From positions 1 through 64,000 of the forward strand of contig SFFE01000005.1 of assembly GCA_004556965.1 (NCBI GenBank): a stretch of 64,000 bases of DNA. Reading direction: 5' to 3'. Shown piece after piece: positions 48,095 through 55,403 of this stretch. The notes under the pieces were generated by a model, which searched no databases, was not told the origin of the DNA, and worked only from the letters and a program-made list of their open reading frames with translations. Position 1 is the first letter of the stretch; each line of letters starts with the position of its first letter. This DNA comes from Clostridiales bacterium (GTDB taxonomy: Bacteria; Bacillota; Clostridia; Oscillospirales; Oscillospiraceae). The position numbers were made by a program, and so were the translations under genes.

Positions 48095-48900
48095 GTTTGC
48101 AACCTCCAATTCGGCCTTCCGGCGAAATTGATATAATGCTTTTTGCTGCGTTCATAGATGCGGGAGCCAAGCGCTTCGTCGAAGTCGATCAGGTAATCTA
48201 AGCTCCACTCCGTGCTGATAACGGTCAGCTTCGCGCTGTCGTTGTACCGCGAGTTGAGTATCTCAAACGCAAGGCGAATATCTGCTGTGCTCGGCTTCAC
48301 ACCGCCTCCGGTTTTGAACAGGTCGTCGATGTAGAGCAGCTTTGTCTTTTTCAGCGGCGATATCAGGTGCTGATACGATTCGTCGTCGTTGACAACCGCT
48401 TTGGCCTGCACAGACATATCCCTCCAAAGCACATACCGCGCATCAACCCCGGCGTCGAGCAGCGCGGCACATACGGCAGTACACAGATGTGTCTTACCAG
48501 AACCGGAATTTCCGGAGGCGAGTAGCCATCCGCTTCTCGACGCCACGTAATCCTGCGCGATCTCCAGCGCGACAGTCTGCCACTTCTCCACGGTAGTCCA
48601 TGTGTCGAAGGTGTACCGAGCCACCATGTCCATCAAGCCGGAAACGCGAAGCCTGCGAATGTTTCGACGGCGCACCATGCATTCACACTCGTGAGTGATT
48701 AGCACGCCCTGTTCTCCGAGCGTGTACGTATATCCGCGGTTCTTGCATTTTTGGCAGTTGAGCTCGCCGAGCTCGCCCTGCTTGCTGTTTGCCGCCTCAA
48801 GGCGCTCCAAGTCAAACGCCTCCCGGTCATGCTCTGTCAGTGGGGCTTGGGAGATTCCAAGCTCTTGGAGCTTCGCCGCGATCTCTGCCGGTAGCTGCAT
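48091..48900 (-). CDS. DnaC-type replicative helicase loader
   Basis: 269 residues. Zinc ribbon CQKCKNRGYTY...CEC near 45-72, Walker A GNSGSGKTHLC (about 130-140), Walker B LLYIDDLF and sensor region ISTEWSLDYLI. Loads the host DnaB helicase at the phage origin. ATG 48900 lies inside the end of the initiator gene (74-bp overlap). Confidence 0.92.
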   Translation of the reverse strand: MQLPAEIAAKLQELGISQAPLTEHDREAFDLERLEAANSKQGELGELNCQKCKNRGYTYTLGEQGVLITHECECMVRRRNIRRLRVSGLMDMVARYTFDTWTTVEKWQTVALEIAQDYVASRSGWLLASGNSGSGKTHLCTAVCAALLDAGVDARYVLWRDMSVQAKAVVNDDESYQHLISPLKKTKLLYIDDLFKTGGGVKPSTADIRLAFEILNSRYNDSAKLTVISTEWSLDYLIDFDEALGSRIYERSKKHYINFAGRPNWRLQT

Positions 48901-49531
48901 TGCGGTCACCTCCGTTCTTTTCGGGAAGCACATCATCCCAGCGGCCTTGATTCAGCCATGTTGCCGGGTTCGGAATATATTGCCCAAAGTCCCTACTCCA
49001 TTGATCGCTGCGCTTCTGCCGCTCAATCGCGGTCAGGAGCGTTTCGAGCGAAATCCGTGATTTTTGGACTTTCTCGAAAGCTTTCTTAGCAGCCTGTTTA
49101 CCAACTTTCTTCGGGTACGCCGACCAAAATGTTTCGAACTCCGTGTCCCCCGAGGGGGATATAGGGGGTGTATTATTACTCCCTTCTCCTATATCCCTAT
49201 TCCCTTCTCCCTTATCGCTTCCGGTTTGCTTGCCGTTTGCTTCGTGTTTGCTTTCTATTTGCTTCGTATTTGCTTCCGTTTTGCTTCCGGTTTGCTTGCC
49301 GTTTGCTTTGCCACCAGCAGCACCAGAGATTGACTTTTTTCGGCTAACCTCAATATTCGGCTGTGCAAGCCGGAACAAGGCGGCTGGAACTCCGCAAATC
49401 TTAGGTTCTGTGCCATCAAGCGCATATTCGCAAATCGCCATTAAGTATTCTGCCTGCATTTCTTTGTCTTCCAATTCCTTGGCAGCGTCGTAAAACGAGC
49501 GGAAGAACCGAAAAGACGTTCGATCATCCAT
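48827..49531 (-). CDS. Replication initiator-like protein carrying intragenic iterons
   Basis: 234 residues. N-terminal DUF6291-type domain (FRFFRSFYDAAKELEDKEMQAEYLMAICEY, in parts), a middle Lys/Gln/Glu/Asn-rich stretch of imperfect 11-residue repeats (KQTGSKTEANT, KQIESKHEANG), and a C-terminal FETFWSAYPKKVGKQAAKKAF ... YIPNPATWLNQGRW domain seen in phage DnaD/O-like initiators. The repeats are produced by a DNA array of 11-bp units. It would bind the origin and recruit the loader encoded next. Confidence 0.87.
   Translation of the reverse strand: MDDRTSFRFFRSFYDAAKELEDKEMQAEYLMAICEYALDGTEPKICGVPAALFRLAQPNIEVSRKKSISGAAGGKANGKQTGSKTEANTKQIESKHEANGKQTGSDKGEGNRDIGEGSNNTPPISPSGDTEFETFWSAYPKKVGKQAAKKAFEKVQKSRISLETLLTAIERQKRSDQWSRDFGQYIPNPATWLNQGRWDDVLPEKNGGDRNAATGRDRGEAPRAWNLPSPTDRA
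49225..49313. repeat. Iteron array, candidate replication origin
   Basis: Invariant TTTGCTT (AAGCAAA on the coding strand) starts at 49226, 49237, 49248, 49259, 49270, 49281, 49292 and 49303: eight copies at exactly 11-bp spacing. An AT-richer, purine-skewed tract lies at 49150-49205. Iterons inside the initiator gene followed by an easily melted tract are the layout of lambda oriO. The period is not a multiple of three, so protein selection alone does not explain it. Confidence 0.8.
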
Positions 49532-49543
49532 ATAAGAACCACC

Positions 49544-50065
49544 TTAAAACGGCAGGTCGCCGTCGTCCTGATAATCGGAAAATTGCGTCTGCACGCCATA
49601 ATCAGGACTCGAATCATAGGCGTCGCTGCTCTGTGGATCGGCACTTGCAGCAGCAGGCTGCTGATAGCCCCCGTACTGGCTCCTATTGTCGCCATAGTTG
49701 TATCTCGGCTCTGCGGGTCTGGAATAATCGCCACCATCGCGGCGCTTGCTTTCACCAAAATAGACGTTCTCCGCCACGACCTCGGCGCTGCGGCGCTTGT
49801 TGCTGTCGCGGTCGGTCCAATCGCGCATCTGCAGGCGGCCGCTCACGGCTACCATGCTGCCCTTGGTGAAATACTTCGAGACGAATTCCGCTGTCTGACG
49901 CCAAGCCACGATGTCGATGAAATCGGTCTGACGCTCGCCGCCGTCGCGGCTGCCATAGTCGCGGTCAACCGCCAGCGTGAACGACGCCACCGGGATCTTC
50001 GACTGGGTGTAGCGGAGCTCAGGGTCTCTGGTGAGCCGGCCCATGATGGTAATGTGATTAAGCAT
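49544..50065 (-). CDS. ssb: Single-strand DNA-binding protein
   Basis: 173 residues: OB fold MLNHITIMGRLTRDPELRYT, DFIDIVAWRQTAEFVSKYF, GSMVAVSGRLQMRDW, a Gly/Gln/Tyr-rich linker and the acidic tip YQDDGDLPF that recruits partners. Phage replication and annealing. Confidence 0.96.
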   Translation of the reverse strand: MLNHITIMGRLTRDPELRYTQSKIPVASFTLAVDRDYGSRDGGERQTDFIDIVAWRQTAEFVSKYFTKGSMVAVSGRLQMRDWTDRDSNKRRSAEVVAENVYFGESKRRDGGDYSRPAEPRYNYGDNRSQYGGYQQPAAASADPQSSDAYDSSPDYGVQTQFSDYQDDGDLPF

Positions 50066-50240
50066 CCGGCGTACCCTCTTTTTGGTCCGGTTTCGGCCCA
50101 AGTATCAGATCCTCGACAGCGGAATCAAGCCCGTATGCGCTGTTCCGGTAGCACTTTCGCAGGAGCTCCAAATCTCTGGTATCTTTAACAAGATCCAAAT
50201 ACTCGCTCAGTGGAATATAAACATTCAACGTGCTGGGCAT
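50058..50240 (-). CDS. Small early phage protein
   Basis: 60 residues, PSTLNVYIPLSEYLDLVKDT and a tail DLILGPKPDQKEGTPDA. The ATG at 50240 is 9 nt from AAGGAG; the one at 50246 is too close. Overlaps the SSB start by 8 bases. Family common but unannotated. Confidence 0.65.
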   Translation of the reverse strand: MPSTLNVYIPLSEYLDLVKDTRDLELLRKCYRNSAYGLDSAVEDLILGPKPDQKEGTPDA

Positions 50241-50242
50241 AT

Positions 50243-50614
50243 TCATCTTCTCCTTTCAGCGTTGCATATTCTGATTGCTCGCTTGCAATCGTCCACATCG
50301 AACATGCCGATGTGGGTTTTCTCTGCGGGCAGATTCATCTTCTGCGCCAGCCAACCATAGGCGGCGCTGCGATGTCCGCGGAATCTCCCGTATTGCCAGA
50401 TCGGGTCAAAGGCTTTGTGCGCAGCTCGCTTCCAGTACCGCAGTTCTGCATTTGCGAATCGGCCAAACGGCTTGTCCGTGTTCCTGTGGCAGCCAACATA
50501 GGCCATGCAATTTCGGCAAAGCCAAACTTTATTCCCGTAGTCCCTGCCGTAAATAACCTTGCTGCTTACCAGCTCGGCTCGCCGGCCGCAGTAGTCGCAA
50601 TATACCTCTCTCAT
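50243..50614 (-). CDS. DUF3268-type zinc-finger protein
   Basis: 123 residues: N-terminal zinc ribbon REVYCDYCGRRAELV ... WLCRNCMAYVGCH, then ANAELRYWKRAAHKAFDPIW and GMFDVDDCKRAIRIC. This family is frequent near phage recombination genes; likely nucleic acid binding. Confidence 0.85.
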   Translation of the reverse strand: MREVYCDYCGRRAELVSSKVIYGRDYGNKVWLCRNCMAYVGCHRNTDKPFGRFANAELRYWKRAAHKAFDPIWQYGRFRGHRSAAYGWLAQKMNLPAEKTHIGMFDVDDCKRAIRICNAERRR

Positions 50615-51126
50615 GAATCAAACCTCGCTTTCATTTCCGGAGTGTCGGTGTCGATGCCAAGCTCGCGAGCCTCAGACACCGCGCCGTCGATCAGGCGCGC
50701 CATCTCCTTGCTGTCCATGTCGGACGTGTGCTTGTAGATCAGGAAGCAGTTGAAGTCCACGCCATTCTCCGTGCGGGTATCGAAGCATTTAGCGTATTTG
50801 TAATACTTGTAGATATCTACAGAGACAGGCAGCTTCCACCCGACGGGCGTTCCGTTTTTGTCCCGATCCACGACGCCGTACTCCAAGACAAGGCGCTGTT
50901 TCACAGCCTCGTCGCTTTCTCCGGTCGCAATGGCGATCTCGTTCACAAGCACGTGGAAGTAGGCATTGGCGTCCTTGCTGCGCTTCCGGCGCCACTTTTT
51001 GATGGACACATCCACATCTACCTCCTTGAAGGCTTCATAGCCCTCGCGGAAGTCGGTGTCGAGCTCAATCGTGAGCCGTTGCTTGCGGTTAACGCCATAG
51101 GAAAAGTCGATTAGGCGTCCTTTCAT
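50611..51126 (-). CDS. NinB-like recombination protein
   Basis: 171 residues, MKGRLIDFSYGVNRKQRLTI at the start, RSKDANAYFHVLVNEIAIATGES (the conserved NinB-type helix), then DIYKYYKYAKCFDTRTENG. NinB/Orf proteins help RecA-like strand exchange by binding SSB-coated DNA. ATG overlaps the preceding stop. Confidence 0.82.
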   Translation of the reverse strand: MKGRLIDFSYGVNRKQRLTIELDTDFREGYEAFKEVDVDVSIKKWRRKRSKDANAYFHVLVNEIAIATGESDEAVKQRLVLEYGVVDRDKNGTPVGWKLPVSVDIYKYYKYAKCFDTRTENGVDFNCFLIYKHTSDMDSKEMARLIDGAVSEARELGIDTDTPEMKARFDS

Positions 51127-51740
51127 TTCGCCAGCCACTTTTCCTTGTAAGTGTCCAAGAGTCCCATGCTTGTGATCGACAGAATAAACTCGCCGATAAT
51201 GTCCGAGATCGGCCTTGAAGTATCTGGCGTATACCGTTCTGTGTAAAGATCGCTTCCATCGCTCACGAGGTAGACAAACTCACGTGCCTCCGGGACGATG
51301 TAGAAATACATGGGGTGCTGCGGACTTTCGAGGTATGTGCCGGCAAGCTCAACATCTTTGAAGTTTCTGTTTTTGAACTTCACATCGTAGATCGTTCCGG
51401 CTTTCAGCACGTCCAAGATGCCATAGGCGACAAACGTCATGCCGCAAACTTCGATGTCTCTTTGTACGCGAACCTGCACAGGCGCGCCGCGAACAATCGC
51501 TGCAACCTTCTGAATACCGCTTTCCCATTTCGGATGAGGAGTCCGCTGCACACCGGCGGCCGCTGCATAGACGGCATTCTCAAATTCGATACCGTTGAGC
51601 ATTGCGTCGGTCGGTTCTTTCTTCTCCCGATTCAGCGTCCTCACGAAATCCGCCTTTGCATCTTCCTCGCCGCCCTCAGGACAGTCGAACATATACATCC
51701 ACGAAGAGAGCAGGGACTGCGTAATGAGAAACTTCTCCAT
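51123..51740 (-). CDS. PD-(D/E)XK nuclease (RecB/Cas4-like)
   Basis: 205 residues: ITQSLLSSWMYMFDCPEGG at the start, NGIEFENAVYAAA, the active site GILDVLKAGTIYDVKFKNRN (Asp, Asp-x-Lys) and QHPMYFYIVPEAREFVYLVS. Fits a phage exonuclease working with the downstream annealing genes. ATG 51740 selected by GGTGG site. Confidence 0.85.
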   Translation of the reverse strand: MEKFLITQSLLSSWMYMFDCPEGGEEDAKADFVRTLNREKKEPTDAMLNGIEFENAVYAAAAGVQRTPHPKWESGIQKVAAIVRGAPVQVRVQRDIEVCGMTFVAYGILDVLKAGTIYDVKFKNRNFKDVELAGTYLESPQHPMYFYIVPEAREFVYLVSDGSDLYTERYTPDTSRPISDIIGEFILSITSMGLLDTYKEKWLAK

Positions 51741-51750
51741 CAGCGCCACC

Positions 51751-52722
51751 TTATCCGTTCTGTGCCGCAGTTCCGCCAGCGGTAAGGTCTGCCACGTAGT
51801 AGCTGTTGAGGACGCGGTCAAATTTCAGGCCGAGACTGTCGGTCTTCGCTTTGAGCAGTGCAGCAGCCTCCTTCTTGGAAGTCAGCGCATGATTGAGCGT
51901 CTGCAGCGCAGCAAGCGCGGCATTTGCGCTGTCCACATCAGCGACCCCTCTGACGATCTCATTTGCATGGGCCATTGCAGCGTCATACTGCTCTCTGACT
52001 GGTGCAAACGCCTCATTCTCTGCCTGAATATTGGCCTTTGCCTGTTCGAAAAGGCGGGTCAGGAAATCGTTCTTATCATCGGGACCGAGAGTCGGAATTG
52101 CGATCTTGCCCTGAATGCCGTGGCAGCCTTTTGCGAAATACTCTTGCTCCGGCGTGAAGCAAATCACACGCTGATCACCGATCATCTGCACATACCCGCC
52201 GAAATCGCACGGCGTCCAAACGGTATTTCGGACGCTCCCCTCGCACACAAGGCGCTGCACAGGATTGCCGTCCTTGTCCGCCGTCTCGTTGGAGTGGAAC
52301 ACATAGATGATGTTCTTGTTCAGGCGGGTTTTGACATCCTCAGTAAAGCGATTCCACTCGCTTTTGACAAAGCCGAATCCTTTGAGTCCGTTGAACTCGC
52401 CGGACTTGGTTTTCGCGCCCTTTTCTTCCATCGCCCACTCCTTCAGGAAGGTCACGAAGCTGCCGCCGGTGTCAATCACGACGGTCTGGTAGTTGCGCAT
52501 ATCGGGGGAATTGATATCCGCGCACACTTCCTTGTAGTTGTTGCAGACGGACGTATCTTTCCGGTGCGCTGCACGAACGCGGGAAATGCCGCGGTCAAAA
52601 TCCAGCAGAATCGGATCGGGCGCAGACAGCGCGAGCGTTGTTTTGCCGACACCGGGGCTGCCGTAGATAATCATGGAGAATTTTTTGTCCGAGAAATTCA
52701 TGTTTTCAGGCTTCACAATCAT
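51751..52722 (-). CDS. Sak4-like RecA-fold ATPase
   Basis: 323 residues. Walker A IYGSPGVGKTTLALSA at about 19-34, Walker B TVVIDTGGSF, and a RecA-like core to about 230, then a helical C-terminus (ANIQAENEAFAPVREQYDAA). Belongs to the phage AAA_24/Sak4 group used in recombination with SSB. Site AAAGGAG before ATG 52722. Confidence 0.87.
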   Translation of the reverse strand: MIVKPENMNFSDKKFSMIIYGSPGVGKTTLALSAPDPILLDFDRGISRVRAAHRKDTSVCNNYKEVCADINSPDMRNYQTVVIDTGGSFVTFLKEWAMEEKGAKTKSGEFNGLKGFGFVKSEWNRFTEDVKTRLNKNIIYVFHSNETADKDGNPVQRLVCEGSVRNTVWTPCDFGGYVQMIGDQRVICFTPEQEYFAKGCHGIQGKIAIPTLGPDDKNDFLTRLFEQAKANIQAENEAFAPVREQYDAAMAHANEIVRGVADVDSANAALAALQTLNHALTSKKEAAALLKAKTDSLGLKFDRVLNSYYVADLTAGGTAAQNG

Positions 52723-52736
52723 GGTAATAGCTCCTT

Positions 52737-52958
52737 TCAGTCGCAAAAACTTCTGTGGCAGTGCGGGCAGCTGACAATATGTCCGCTCCCTGCATCCTCT
52801 ACCGCAATGCCGGAGACGTACCCGCCCGGCCATCTAACTGGTCGGAAAATATCAACGCCGCAGCGATAGCAACTTCCGCTTCTCGGAGAGAAGTTCGGGA
52901 GATTGCGCTCTGCGCAGTATTGAGCCTGCGCTGCTGCGGCTTTCTGTGTGTCATACAT
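52737..52958 (-). CDS. Small zinc-finger protein
   Basis: 73 residues: AQAQYCAERNLPNFSPRSGS, then CYRCG ... CPHCHRSFCD, two zinc half-sites. Common early phage family. Overlaps the preceding gene by 8 bases. Confidence 0.75.
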   Translation of the reverse strand: MYDTQKAAAAQAQYCAERNLPNFSPRSGSCYRCGVDIFRPVRWPGGYVSGIAVEDAGSGHIVSCPHCHRSFCD

Positions 52959-53361
52959 TGTCTTGACATCCTTTCTCTTTGAGGTAGTTGTCTACTTGCT
53001 TTACCACCCATTCATTCACCGTCGCATATCCGTCCTCGGATATGGCACGTTGCAACAGCCGAAATTTCGCGTCAGGCAAACGTCCCTGCACCCGGCAGGT
53101 AAACTTGTGTTTGCCGGAGCGCCGATTTCCTGTGTGCGAATTTTCGCCGTCAGTGATTTGCTGCGCCGTTTCCGGGATTTGCGGGTACGATGTACGCAGC
53201 AGCCGGAACCCTTCCGGATGGAGCACAACACCATATTTCCAAGGTTTCATGCACTTGGACATCAGCGTTTTATCAAACGACGGAAACAGGCCACGGATGA
53301 TCTTGACCGCGTCTTTCGGCTGGGCGCCAGATTGCGAGATAAGTTCTTTCAGGTCTTCCAT
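52951..53361 (-). CDS. Early phage protein, DNA-binding-like C-terminus
   Basis: 136 residues: MEDLKELISQSGAQPKDAVK and a basic middle, then RLLQRAISEDGYATVNEWVVKQVDNYL, resembling ribbon-helix-helix or Arc-like ends. Seen widely in clostridial phages; role unknown. Confidence 0.72.
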   Translation of the reverse strand: MEDLKELISQSGAQPKDAVKIIRGLFPSFDKTLMSKCMKPWKYGVVLHPEGFRLLRTSYPQIPETAQQITDGENSHTGNRRSGKHKFTCRVQGRLPDAKFRLLQRAISEDGYATVNEWVVKQVDNYLKEKGCQDNV

Positions 53362-53540
53362 GCGACCGATCCCCTTTCCTGTTTGACAGAATCGCTGCGG
53401 AATGATAGAATGTCAGTGGTTTTTTGATCCTGAGGTCGTCTCCGTTGCAGCGGGGCGGCCTCCTTTTTTGTGATCTGGCAGTCGCAGATCTCTCCCGGAT
53501 CAAGATTGCACCCGCAGAATGGGCATATGCGGTAAATCAT
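53349..53540 (-). CDS. Small zinc-ribbon protein
   Basis: 63 residues: MIYRICPFCGCNLDPGEICDC then a basic tail. Overlaps both neighbours (ATGA with the upstream gene). Likely a zinc ribbon; function unknown. Confidence 0.65.
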   Translation of the reverse strand: MIYRICPFCGCNLDPGEICDCQITKKEAAPLQRRRPQDQKTTDILSFRSDSVKQERGSVAWKT

Positions 53541-53920
53541 GTCGTCGCCTCCGGGAAGAAGGCGGCGGCGAGATCGGACACTGCTCTCATCAACGGAATC
53601 AGCATTTCGCTGATTTCACCATCCTCCAGCCCGACGATGTCCGGCTCACCGTTCACGATCCCGCCCTTCATGATGACAACATTTCCGACAATGGGCTGTC
53701 CATGTTTCGGCGTTCCATAAAGGACAGAACCAATTCCGTTCAGTTTGAGGTTTTGGAGCAACCCTTCCTCGTTAACGACCATGAGATACGGCTTGAGGAG
53801 TCCTCTGGGAAACACAATTTCAATATGCCCGCCGACTTCGGCTCCGACCGTCTGATAGAGCGGTTCCCCAAATTCTTTGACCGACATGTCGCCGTCAGTC
53901 TTGATTACGATTCCTTTCAT
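53537..53920 (-). CDS. DUF3846-type phage protein
   Basis: 127 residues: MKGIVIKTDGDMSVKEFGEP, VGGHIEIVFPRGL, LMVVNEEGLLQNLKLNGIGSVLYG, GNVVIMK. This is the DUF3846 pattern, common in phages and conjugative elements, of unknown function. Second gene of the leftward early operon. Confidence 0.85.
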   Translation of the reverse strand: MKGIVIKTDGDMSVKEFGEPLYQTVGAEVGGHIEIVFPRGLLKPYLMVVNEEGLLQNLKLNGIGSVLYGTPKHGQPIVGNVVIMKGGIVNGEPDIVGLEDGEISEMLIPLMRAVSDLAAAFFPEATT

Positions 53921-53954
53921 GTTTCATCAGTCCTTTCTCAATGTAATTTCGCGG

Positions 53955-54173
53955 TTACGACAGCCACCGCGCAAGCGCAACCAGTGGGACAACGATCCTG
54001 GCGTTCTTTTTACTGCCCGGCTTTTTTGCCGGGAACGTTTTATCCATCAGCAGCGTGTCGCGGCTCAGGCCGACGACCTCGCATGCCTCTTGGATGTAGA
54101 TCGTCTCCCGGCCCGGAAAACGCGCATCCAGTCGCTCAAGCTGGTCCCGGAAGCCCTCCTTCTCTTTTGGCAT
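53955..54173 (-). CDS. Excisionase-like HTH protein
   Basis: 72 residues with a MerR/Xis-type helix-turn-helix: YIQEACEVVGLSRDTLLMDK, and a C-terminal VPLVALARWLS. Size and position early in the leftward operon suit an excisionase or early regulator. Site GGAGGTGAT before ATG. Confidence 0.75.
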   Translation of the reverse strand: MPKEKEGFRDQLERLDARFPGRETIYIQEACEVVGLSRDTLLMDKTFPAKKPGSKKNARIVVPLVALARWLS

Positions 54174-54262
54174 TGAATAATCACCTCCACATCACCGTTC
54201 ACAAACATTTCTCGCATCTGCCAAGTACAAATCGAGGCGCAATTCTTGCAATGCAGTCTGAT

Positions 54263-54412
54263 CTAGAGCTGCCTACACTCAAGAAGAAGCGCAAGCACTA
54301 GTGCAATGACTCCCATTCCCTGCCCCGCCCTTGTCATGGCGGGGCTTTGCTTTATGCATCCGTAGACGGACACGAACATAGCCAGAATTGCAAAACATGC
54401 AACATACACCAT
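54263..54412 (-). CDS. Small two-pass membrane protein
   Basis: 49 residues: MVYVACFAILAMFVSVYGCI and GVIALVLALLLECRQL are two hydrophobic helices with a short polar loop. ATG 54412 follows GGGAGG (54427-54422). A GCCCCGC/GCGGGGC hairpin lies inside the gene. Short enough to be easily missed; context (between Cro- and Xis-like genes) supports it. Confidence 0.6.
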   Translation of the reverse strand: MVYVACFAILAMFVSVYGCIKQSPAMTRAGQGMGVIALVLALLLECRQL

Positions 54413-54437
54413 TTGATATGCCTCCCTTCTTCCCGTA

Positions 54438-54454
54438 GTTTAGAAAAACTAAAC
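54438..54454. promoter_or_regulatory. CI/Cro operator, perfect 17-bp palindrome (distal)
   Basis: GTTTAG AAAAA CTAAAC, just past the stop of the Cro-like gene. Same arms as 54690-54706. Confidence 0.8.
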
Positions 54455-54670
54455 TTATTGGGTAAAAAAATATCTTGGTATATCACAGCGATCAATCTGA
54501 AGAAACTCACAGATATTACAAATCTGTTCTTGGGTAAAGATTCCCTTTCCGTTCAGTTTAAGGCTATATGTGCTCGGTGTCATTTTCCCAGCCGCAGCAA
54601 CCGCTTTGTCTGTCTTGCCAAGTTCAGCAGTTCTCGCTTTCAGCAGCGAGTAATTGAATTGCAAACTCAT
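54455..54670 (-). CDS. Cro-like HTH regulator
   Basis: 71 residues: TDKAVAAAGKMTPSTYSLKL is a DUF739-type helix-turn-helix, then FTQEQICNICEFLQIDRCDI. It is the first gene leftward of the switch, with an operator between its promoter and ribosome site. Expected to promote the lytic path against the CI-like gene. Confidence 0.85.
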   Translation of the reverse strand: MSLQFNYSLLKARTAELGKTDKAVAAAGKMTPSTYSLKLNGKGIFTQEQICNICEFLQIDRCDIPRYFFTQ

Positions 54671-54689
54671 ATTTTTCTCACCTCCAAGG

Positions 54690-54706
54690 GTTTAGTTTTT
54701 CTAAAC
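54690..54706. promoter_or_regulatory. CI/Cro operator, perfect 17-bp palindrome (early promoter)
   Basis: GTTTAG TTTTT CTAAAC, 20 bp before the Cro-like ATG and just downstream of a minus-strand -35-like TTGACT (54734-54729). Occupancy would block the leftward early promoter. Confidence 0.85.
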
Positions 54707-54739
54707 CTTACTACATGGATCAAGAAAAGTCAATAGAAA

Positions 54740-54757
54740 GTTTAGATAAAATTAAAC
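54740..54757. promoter_or_regulatory. Imperfect operator in the switch region
   Basis: GTTTAG at 54740 and TTAAAC at 54752 with a 6-nt spacer: a weaker version of the operator, lying between the two divergent promoters. Confidence 0.6.
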
Positions 54758-54784
54758 TTTTTTTCGATTTATTTTTATAGCGTA

Positions 54785-54813
54785 TTGATTTATCTAAACT
54801 TTTAGGATATAGT
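54785..54813 (+). promoter_or_regulatory. Promoter of the CI-like repressor
   Basis: TTGATT (54785-54790), 17-nt spacer, TATAGT (54808-54813), about 28 nt before the ATG. The spacer contains a CTAAAC operator half-site (54794-54799), suggesting autoregulation. Confidence 0.7.
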
Positions 54814-54840
54814 ATACATATCCTAACGGAGGTACGAACT

Positions 54841-55191
54841 ATGGAAAGCAAAGAAACTTGTGCAAAAAGAATTCGTGCGGGTTTGCAGATGAGAAATATG
54901 TCGCAAGCTGATCTCTGCCGAAAAACAGGAATTCCCAAAAGTGCTATGAGCCAGTATTGTAATGGAGGGCTCGTACCACGTCAGGATCGAACCTTTTTAA
55001 TCGCCTCCGCTCTTGATGTGTCTGAGGCTTGGCTTATGGGATATGATGTTCCCATGGAAAGAAAAACTGCGCCCGCCTCCATTGAAGAAGACGAGCGCAT
55101 GCGGGAGTTTATTTCTTTGTTTTCTCGGTTGACCGAAGAGCAGCAGAAGATGATCGTTGCTCAGATAAAAGGGATTTTAGCAGATCAATAA
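54841..55191 (+). CDS. CI-like XRE repressor
   Basis: 116 residues. HTH at about 15-60 (MSQADLCRKTGIPKSAMSQY), YDVPMERK, and a short C-terminal helix pair (FISLFSRLTEEQQKMIVAQI) instead of a LexA-like peptidase domain, so it cannot self-cleave as classical CI does. Divergent from the Cro-like gene with shared operators. Site GGAGGT before ATG. Confidence 0.9.
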   Translation: MESKETCAKRIRAGLQMRNMSQADLCRKTGIPKSAMSQYCNGGLVPRQDRTFLIASALDVSEAWLMGYDVPMERKTAPASIEEDERMREFISLFSRLTEEQQKMIVAQIKGILADQ

Positions 55192-55273
55192 TGCTGTCCT
55201 GCTGTTGACAGCTCAGTTTTGAAAATAGCAACGCTGCGGCGGTAATGCTTTCTTGATTGTTGGCATGGTCCAT
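55109..55273 (-). CDS. Small helical protein overlapping the repressor 3' end
   Basis: 54 residues: MDHANNQESITAAALLFSKL then QQQDSIIDLLKSLLSEQ, an amphipathic pair similar in style to the repressor's own C-terminal helices, and a basic tail. AAGGAGC lies 8 nt before ATG 55273. It runs antisense to the last 83 bp of the repressor gene. Plausible but short; could be an anti-repressor-like regulator or chance. Confidence 0.45.
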   Translation of the reverse strand: MDHANNQESITAAALLFSKLSCQQQDSIIDLLKSLLSEQRSSSAALRSTEKTKK

Positions 55274-55403
55274 AAGTACAGCTCCTTTTTTGAAAGTTGC
55301 TGCCGGCAGTATCGACATTATATCATAAAATTCCGGTTTTTCCCGAAAAAGATATATTATTACTTTCAACTCAAATCGACAATTCTTATGGTGGCGAGAA
55401 AGC

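Noticed and set aside
49225..49313. Low-complexity coding repeat only
   Set aside because: The exact 11-bp DNA period does not fit codon periodicity; DNA-level function is the simpler explanation.
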